A stretch of DNA of 30,268 bases from an uncultured Clostridium sp. (lineage in GTDB: Bacteria; Bacillota; Clostridia; TANB77; CAG-508), in assembly GCA_900556975.1 (NCBI GenBank), contig USQZ01000018.1:1-30268 (forward strand), given 5' to 3'. The notes beneath the pieces are model-generated. The model searched no databases and was not told the origin of the DNA. It saw only the letters and a program-made list of their open reading frames with translations. Shown here in pieces: positions 26,298 to 30,268 of the stretch (position 1 is its first letter; each line of letters opens with the position of its first letter). A program made the translations under genes and the position numbers.

Positions 26298-27104
26298 CTA
26301 TTCTGTTGGCAAGCTTATAATAGCAGTTGACAATTTATATTCTTTTCCCTCTCCTCTAAAAGAATGAATCACATCACTATTACATAAGCTACAAATTCCA
26401 CAGTCATAAATATTTCTCTTCTCAATACCTTTTCTCTTTAGTAACTCATTATTTATTCCAACCGTATCTATAAAATATTTTCCTTGATTATATCCATTTA
26501 AAATGAAATCATTTATATTATCCAAGAAAGAAAATTTATCATGAAACATCTCCTTAACATCTGTATCCACTTCAAAACAACACTTCCTAATGCTAGGACA
26601 AATGCACACAATAATATCTTCTGGATTAGAATCATATTTACTCATCATCAAATCAATAGTATTCTCTATAATCCTTTGATATGAACCCTTCCAGCCCGAA
26701 TGAACATTAGCAATAACTTTTTTCTTTTTATCATATAACAAATACAAAATACAATCTGCATTCGTTGTCGCCAAAACAATTCCTTCTTTTTGAGTAATTA
26801 ACCCATCCACATCTTTAAGCAAAAATGGCTCATAAACAGAATCTATGCACTTTACAACATTCGTATGACTTTGCATTGGTCTAACAACATTTTTGTAATC
26901 CACACCAATACATTCACACAAATTCTTATAACTCTGTTTTTCCAAATCTTTATCCAAAGATTTTCCTATGTATTTTAAATTTAAATTATCGCTTTTCAAA
27001 GCATATGCATGATTAACACCCAAATTTAATAGAACTCTAAATTGAATATAATTCATTCCATTTTTGGATGTCTGCATAACAATTTCATTTGTTAAATCTC
27101 TCAT
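26298..27104 (-). CDS. YfiH/YlmD-family protein (laccase domain, purine nucleoside phosphorylase type)
   Basis: The family was long annotated as polyphenol oxidase or multicopper oxidase; characterised members act on purine nucleosides (phosphorolysis and adenosine deamination) through a zinc site. The 268 residues carry the expected ligands H80 (MQSH), C118 (NADC) and H135 (NVHSGWKG), with the spacing of YfiH (His71, Cys107, His124). Also typical are SIRKCCFEV (171-179) and HSFRGEG near the C-terminus. A GGAAGG ribosome site lies before ATG, and a candidate promoter is at 27129-27157. It leads the operon with udg and addB. In several Bacillota the relative ylmD sits near cell-division genes, which is not the case here. 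Confidence 0.92.
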   Translation of the reverse strand: MRDLTNEIVMQTSKNGMNYIQFRVLLNLGVNHAYALKSDNLNLKYIGKSLDKDLEKQSYKNLCECIGVDYKNVVRPMQSHTNVVKCIDSVYEPFLLKDVDGLITQKEGIVLATTNADCILYLLYDKKKKVIANVHSGWKGSYQRIIENTIDLMMSKYDSNPEDIIVCICPSIRKCCFEVDTDVKEMFHDKFSFLDNINDFILNGYNQGKYFIDTVGINNELLKRKGIEKRNIYDCGICSLCNSDVIHSFRGEGKEYKLSTAIISLPTE

Positions 27105-27128
27105 CTATATTACCTTCCATTAGCACAT

Positions 27129-27157
27129 ATCATATCATTAAATTTCACAATTTACAA
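27129..27157 (-). promoter_or_regulatory. Candidate promoter of the yfiH-like/udg/addB operon
   Basis: TTGTAA (27152-27157) and TATGAT (27129-27134) lie exactly 17 bases apart on the minus strand, about 25 bases before the ATG. The palindromic repeat element lies just upstream. Confidence 0.5.
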
Positions 27158-27205
27158 TTAAAATTTAAGATATTTATAAGACAAATTTTGACAAAAATAT
27201 TATAG

Positions 27206-27455
27206 TTAATTTTTGAAATGACGCGCAGTTTGAGAGTTTTTATCAGGCATACTAAACAAAGTTTAGAAAGTTTAGTTGACCGTAAAATCTCTCAGCAAGG
27301 AATTAAAAAATTAAGTATAATATTTTTTATTAATTTTTTATATTTTTAAAGATAATTAAATTAATTTTTGTTACTTGCAAAGAGATTTTACCACTCCTTA
27401 AACTTCGTTTAAGCGTTAGGTAAAAACTCTCAAACTGTGCGTCACTAAAAATTAA
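27206..27455. repeat. Inverted pair of hairpin repeats (BIME/MITE-like element)
   Basis: Two copies of one repeat face each other. The outer arms (27206-27242 and 27421-27455) share TGACGC.CAGTTTGAGAG and TTTTTA after one flips. Each copy then has a small AAAC/GTTT hairpin, GTAAAATCTCT and a GCAAG motif (27295-27299 and 27374-27378). Within each copy GAGAGTTTTTA can pair with the later TAAAATCTCT, so each arm folds by itself and the whole element also folds as one long cruciform. The centre is A/T only for about 70 bases. There is no open reading frame. It occupies the gap between the orphan gene terminator and the operon promoter. Confidence 0.75.
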
Positions 27456-27492
27456 ATTTAATTATCTTTTTTATTCTTATACTACTATACTC

Positions 27493-27523
27493 AAAAAATG
27501 AGGGGAATCCCCCTCATTTTTTT
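27493..27523. terminator. Strong bidirectional terminator overlapping the stop codon of the small membrane protein gene
   Basis: A 13-bp perfect stem (AAAAAATGAGGGG with its complement, short loop) is flanked by A and T runs on both strands. The T run of one side overlaps the TAA stop at 27522-27524. Confidence 0.9.
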
Positions 27524-27935
27524 AATCAAATCTTGTAACTTGGAAACCATTCTGCCATTTTTCATACCGAACCCTGTTCTCGATTTTCTGAACTTCTACA
27601 TATTTTTCCTGAACACAATCCCAGTCATCTTTCCGAAAAGACTTCTCTCTATCCTTAACTCTATCATAGCAATCAAGGGCAATAGCGATAACATAGTCCA
27701 TTTCATCCAAGAAAAACTTCAAATTTTCAGGATCATACTTGACCTGAATATGCTCAGTGCTGAACATCTTAACACCTGGTTGGTTTTTCACTCTCAGATA
27801 GGTATTATAAATTTGTATAAGCTCCTCAGCATAAACTACAAAAGTATAGCCATCTGAGACCGTTCTTCCGACATAATAGCACCAAATCAGAAAAACACCG
27901 AGTAACACAATTGCAATAATAATTCCATACCGCAT
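27522..27935 (-). CDS. Small N-terminally membrane-anchored protein of unknown function (137 aa)
   Basis: I do not recognise a family. The start at 27935 is supported by AAGGAGGT 7 bases upstream; an in-frame ATG at 27998 lies in the promoter and overlaps yqeK, so it is unlikely. Residues about 4-22 form one membrane segment (IIIAIVLLGVFLIWCYYVG); the rest, about 115 residues, is soluble, acidic and tyrosine-rich (EKWQNGFQVTRFD at the end), and by the inside-positive rule may lie outside the cell. The gene has its own promoter (TTGATA-17-TATAAT), a strong ribosome site and a strong terminator, so it is monocistronic. It looks more GC-rich than its neighbours, which hints at acquisition from elsewhere. 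Confidence 0.75.
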   Translation of the reverse strand: MRYGIIIAIVLLGVFLIWCYYVGRTVSDGYTFVVYAEELIQIYNTYLRVKNQPGVKMFSTEHIQVKYDPENLKFFLDEMDYVIAIALDCYDRVKDREKSFRKDDWDCVQEKYVEVQKIENRVRYEKWQNGFQVTRFD

Positions 27936-27969
27936 ACTCCGTACCTCCTTCAGATTTTTGATATTGGTA

Positions 27970-27998
27970 ATTATATCACAAAAAGGTTGATATATCAA
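27970..27998 (-). promoter_or_regulatory. Promoter of the small membrane protein gene
   Basis: TTGATA (27993-27998) and TATAAT (27970-27975) lie exactly 17 bases apart on the minus strand, a near-consensus sigma-A promoter. The -35 hexamer overlaps the last codons of yqeK. Confidence 0.75.
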
Positions 27999-28564
27999 TC
28001 CTTACGCTCATTTATATATTGATTTCTTGCTTCAATTGTCTGAACATTAATAGTTTTTCCTTTTTCAATTCTTTCCAAAATAGTTCTATTCATACATTCG
28101 ATAACTGCAGCTTTCAAATCCTTTTTAGCAAGTTCATAAACTTCAGCAGTTCCAGCATATTTTCTATCTTTACCAGTAGAATCAGCAACATACAAAATCT
28201 CAGCAAGCAAACTCATATCTTTTTCTCCAAGTGTATGACTATTTATAGCCTTTACCATATCAGGCGTATATCCAAATTCTTCTTCACAAATTTTAGCTCC
28301 AACAGGCGCATGTAACATTCCTGGGCTTTTAAGTTCGAAATCACTAATAGGCAAATTACGATCCTGCATAAATTTAATTTTATCCTCATGACTCATCTCT
28401 TTAGCGATATCATGTGCTATACCAAGTAATCTAGCTTTTTTAACATCAGCACCATATATTTTTGCATACTCAACACATCTTTCTTCAACACATTCAGAAT
28501 GATAAAATCTTTTTTCTGATAATCTCTTCTTTACTTCATTTTTTACTTCTTCGTATTCTTTCAT
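27995..28564 (-). CDS. yqeK: HD-domain protein YqeK, symmetrical Ap4A hydrolase type
   Basis: YqeK-family HD proteins hydrolyse diadenosine tetraphosphate to two ADP, limiting this stress-linked nucleotide; the 189 residues fit the family. Metal ligands visible: H22 (YHSECVEE), H51-D52 (AHDIAKE), H85 (LHAPVGA), H110 (HTLGEKDMSLL) and D128 (YVADSTGKDR), all in the usual order. The ribosome site TGGAG precedes ATG. It follows murF with a 24-base gap, so both probably share a transcript. In many Bacillota yqeK sits with nadD and rsfS, which are not in the window. The cytoplasmic location follows from the lack of a signal peptide or membrane segment. Confidence 0.92.
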   Translation of the reverse strand: MKEYEEVKNEVKKRLSEKRFYHSECVEERCVEYAKIYGADVKKARLLGIAHDIAKEMSHEDKIKFMQDRNLPISDFELKSPGMLHAPVGAKICEEEFGYTPDMVKAINSHTLGEKDMSLLAEILYVADSTGKDRKYAGTAEVYELAKKDLKAAVIECMNRTILERIEKGKTINVQTIEARNQYINERKD

Positions 28565-28588
28565 ATTTGCTCCATTTTCTAATTTTAA

Positions 28589-29986
28589 TTATTTACTAAT
28601 ATAATTTGATATTCCGTCATATATCTCGCCAAATTTCATGGAATTTGACGCTTTTAGCAAAACAGTATCCCCTTGCACAAGCATGTTATTCAAAATTTTA
28701 ATAGCTTGTTCATTTAAATCACAAGAATATACATTTTTAGCACTCATTCCCTCTGCCACTGCCATTTTTGCAATATTTTTTGCCTCTTCACCAACAGTTA
28801 CTAACATATCAATTTTATTTTTAGCAACCTCTTTTCCAACCTTCTCATGAATCTCTTTACTAAAACTTCCTACCTCTTTAATATCACCCAAAACAGCTAT
28901 CTTCCTTCCGCGATCAAGATTTGCTAAATATTCCAAACTTGGTTTTATAGACTCAAAACTAGCATTATAATAATCCTTAATTAGCAAAATATCATTTACT
29001 TTTTCTATATCTAATCTATTTTTTGTAATTTCAGCATTTGCAATCGCCTTTTGCATTTTGTCAATTGGAATATCATACTCCATTCCAACCGCAATCGCAG
29101 ACAAAGCATTCAAAATAAACACCTCACCAGGCTTTTGAGTAGTAAATTCATACTCATTTGAATTAAGTTCAACCCAAAACTCATTTGAGTTCTCTGTCAT
29201 TTTAATTTTAGAAGCCACATATTTACTCTTTTCATGAACACCAAAAGTTATTTTCTCAGCAGTTTCATCCTCCAAATTCCACTTATGAAGCATATCATTG
29301 TCATTATTTATTATAACTTTTTTATTTGTCATTCCATCTAAAATCTCAAGCTTAGCCTTCAAAATATTCTCTCTAGAACCCAAATTTCCAATATGAGAAG
29401 TACCAATATTAGAAATCACACTCAATGTAGGTTTTGCAATATTTGTAAGCTCATGAATTTCTCCCAAATGATTCATTCCCATCTCAATAACCAAAGCATC
29501 ATGATCCCTCAAACTCATTATAGTCAATGGAACACCCAATCTATTATTCTTATTTCCCTGTGTTTTTTGAACATTAAATTTCTGAGCCATAACTTCAGCA
29601 ATAACATCCTTTGTACTAGTCTTTCCAACACTTCCAGTTATAGCAACTACCGGAATATCATATAAACTTCTCTTAACCTTTGCAATCTCGACAAGCGCAT
29701 CCTCAACACTAGGGACAAGAACAATAGTAGCACTTTGGGCAAATTTATTTAAATCTTCATCAGAAAAAATATTATTCTCAACAAAGCACACCTTCGCACC
29801 ACTTTTTATAGCATTTCCACAGTACAAAGTACCATCAGTTCTTTCACCCTTCAAAGCAAAATATGCTTCATCAGGCTGTAAAGTTCTAGAGTCAATACAT
29901 GCCCCAGCAAACTCCGCATCGGCCAAACCGCATAAAACAGTTCCATTAACCCTTTCTAAAATATCATTAACACATAATTTTTTCAT
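28589..29986 (-). CDS. murF: UDP-N-acetylmuramoyl-tripeptide-D-alanyl-D-alanine ligase (MurF)
   Basis: MurF performs the last cytoplasmic step of the peptidoglycan precursor pathway, joining D-Ala-D-Ala to the UDP-MurNAc-tripeptide with ATP. At 465 residues the length is normal. The N-terminal domain has IDSR (31-34), the ATP-binding loop GSVGKTS is at 118-124, TQGNKNNRLGVPLT follows at 142-155, and EMGMN (168-172) with NIGTSHIG (193-200) and the lysine-bearing ENILKAK (206-212) mark the Mur ligase centre. The KDYYNAS motif occurs in the C-terminal domain. AAGGTG precedes the ATG. Neighbouring mur genes such as mraY or murE are not within the window, and yqeK follows. Confidence 0.96.
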   Translation of the reverse strand: MKKLCVNDILERVNGTVLCGLADAEFAGACIDSRTLQPDEAYFALKGERTDGTLYCGNAIKSGAKVCFVENNIFSDEDLNKFAQSATIVLVPSVEDALVEIAKVKRSLYDIPVVAITGSVGKTSTKDVIAEVMAQKFNVQKTQGNKNNRLGVPLTIMSLRDHDALVIEMGMNHLGEIHELTNIAKPTLSVISNIGTSHIGNLGSRENILKAKLEILDGMTNKKVIINNDNDMLHKWNLEDETAEKITFGVHEKSKYVASKIKMTENSNEFWVELNSNEYEFTTQKPGEVFILNALSAIAVGMEYDIPIDKMQKAIANAEITKNRLDIEKVNDILLIKDYYNASFESIKPSLEYLANLDRGRKIAVLGDIKEVGSFSKEIHEKVGKEVAKNKIDMLVTVGEEAKNIAKMAVAEGMSAKNVYSCDLNEQAIKILNNMLVQGDTVLLKASNSMKFGEIYDGISNYISK

Positions 29987-30046
29987 AAAATCACCTTAAT
30001 TCTAAACCATACATTTGCTATATATTAATATTCACAAACACAAATT

Positions 30047-30075
30047 ATATTAACACTATTTACCCAATTTGTAAA
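30047..30075 (-). promoter_or_regulatory. Candidate promoter of murF-yqeK
   Basis: TTTACA (30070-30075) and TAATAT (30047-30052) lie 17 bases apart on the minus strand, about 60 bases before murF. A TATAAT overlaps at 30045-30050 but its spacing to TTTACA would be 19. Nothing else of note lies between murF and the terminal repeat. Confidence 0.45.
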
Positions 30076-30117
30076 ATTAATTGCATATTGAATTGTCTTT
30101 AAAAAAACTTATTTATA

Positions 30118-30254
30118 TAAAGAAAAATACATATCAAAATTTTTTCACACCTTGCTGTCGCATTCCTCAGAATTTGAAAATAAGGATGTTTTCATAACAT
30201 CCTTATTTTCAATCCGGGTAGAATGCTTCAATCGAACTCACTTCGTTCGTTTGG
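30118..30254 (-). repeat. Hairpin-bearing intergenic repeat, copy B
   Basis: Reverse complement of copy A at 1-161. Shared blocks on the minus strand include CGAACGAAGTGAGTTCG, GAAGCATTCTACCCG, GAGGAATGCG, CAGCAAGGTGTGAAAAAATT and TATGTATTTTTCTTT. The stem is shorter here: TTGAAAATAA-GGATGT with ACATCC-TTATTTTCAA. Bases 30255-30268 beyond it (TCCCTGCGCGGTGA) have no counterpart at the left edge. The repeat lies upstream of murF. Confidence 0.8.
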
Positions 30255-30268
30255 TCCCTGCGCGGTGA

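Noticed and set aside
27206..27455. GTTTGAGAG and GCAAG motifs resembling type II CRISPR repeats and tracrRNA
   Set aside because: There is no array of spaced repeats, no cas gene in the window, and the repeats are an inverted pair with internal hairpins.
27936..27998. Upstream start of the small membrane protein at 27998, overlapping yqeK
   Set aside because: It would translate the promoter and ribosome site of the better start at 27935, which has AAGGAGGT at ideal spacing.

Overview
The window is AT-rich and every convincing gene lies on the minus strand. Gene content (AddB, a family 4 uracil-DNA glycosylase, a YfiH/YlmD-type protein, YqeK, MurF, MucBP-repeat surface proteins), strong AAGGAGG-type ribosome sites and sigma-A-like promoters point to a low-GC member of the Bacillota, most likely an uncultured gut-type Clostridia. 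That placement is an inference from gene families and composition, not from a marker gene.

Left half (1-20742): two giant secreted proteins dominate. One is 4465 residues and carries CnaB/SpaA-like domains, two predicted tandem beta-propellers, an InlB-like repeat, about 20 MucBP-like repeats and a C-terminal membrane segment. The other is 2121 residues, starts with GTG, and has DUF11-like domains, one SdrD-B-like domain and 11 MucBP-like repeats. The last roughly 950 residues of the second are collinear with the end of the first, so the pair looks like a duplication followed by repeat expansion. Between them is a compact 340-bp locus that resembles a type I toxin-antitoxin module: a 40-residue hydrophobic peptide whose ribosome site is locked in a perfect hairpin, facing a short promoter-driven RNA across a shared bidirectional terminator.

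Middle (20743-27104): an intergenic stretch, a hypothetical protein with an HExxH motif, then the tight block yfiH-like / udg4 / addB read leftward as one operon. addA is not next to addB.

Right (27105-30268): an inverted pair of hairpin repeats, a small monocistronic membrane-anchored orphan gene with its own promoter and strong terminator, then yqeK and murF.

Repeats tie the window together. A roughly 140-160-bp hairpin repeat sits at both extreme ends in inverted orientation. A 25-bp inverted repeat brackets the giant gene and its promoter. A 250-bp palindromic element lies at 27206-27455. The two hairpin families share a CAGCAAGG motif directly 3' of the hairpin. The most promising candidates for something undescribed are the toxin-antitoxin-like locus and the hairpin repeat family; no complete new multi-gene system is evident.
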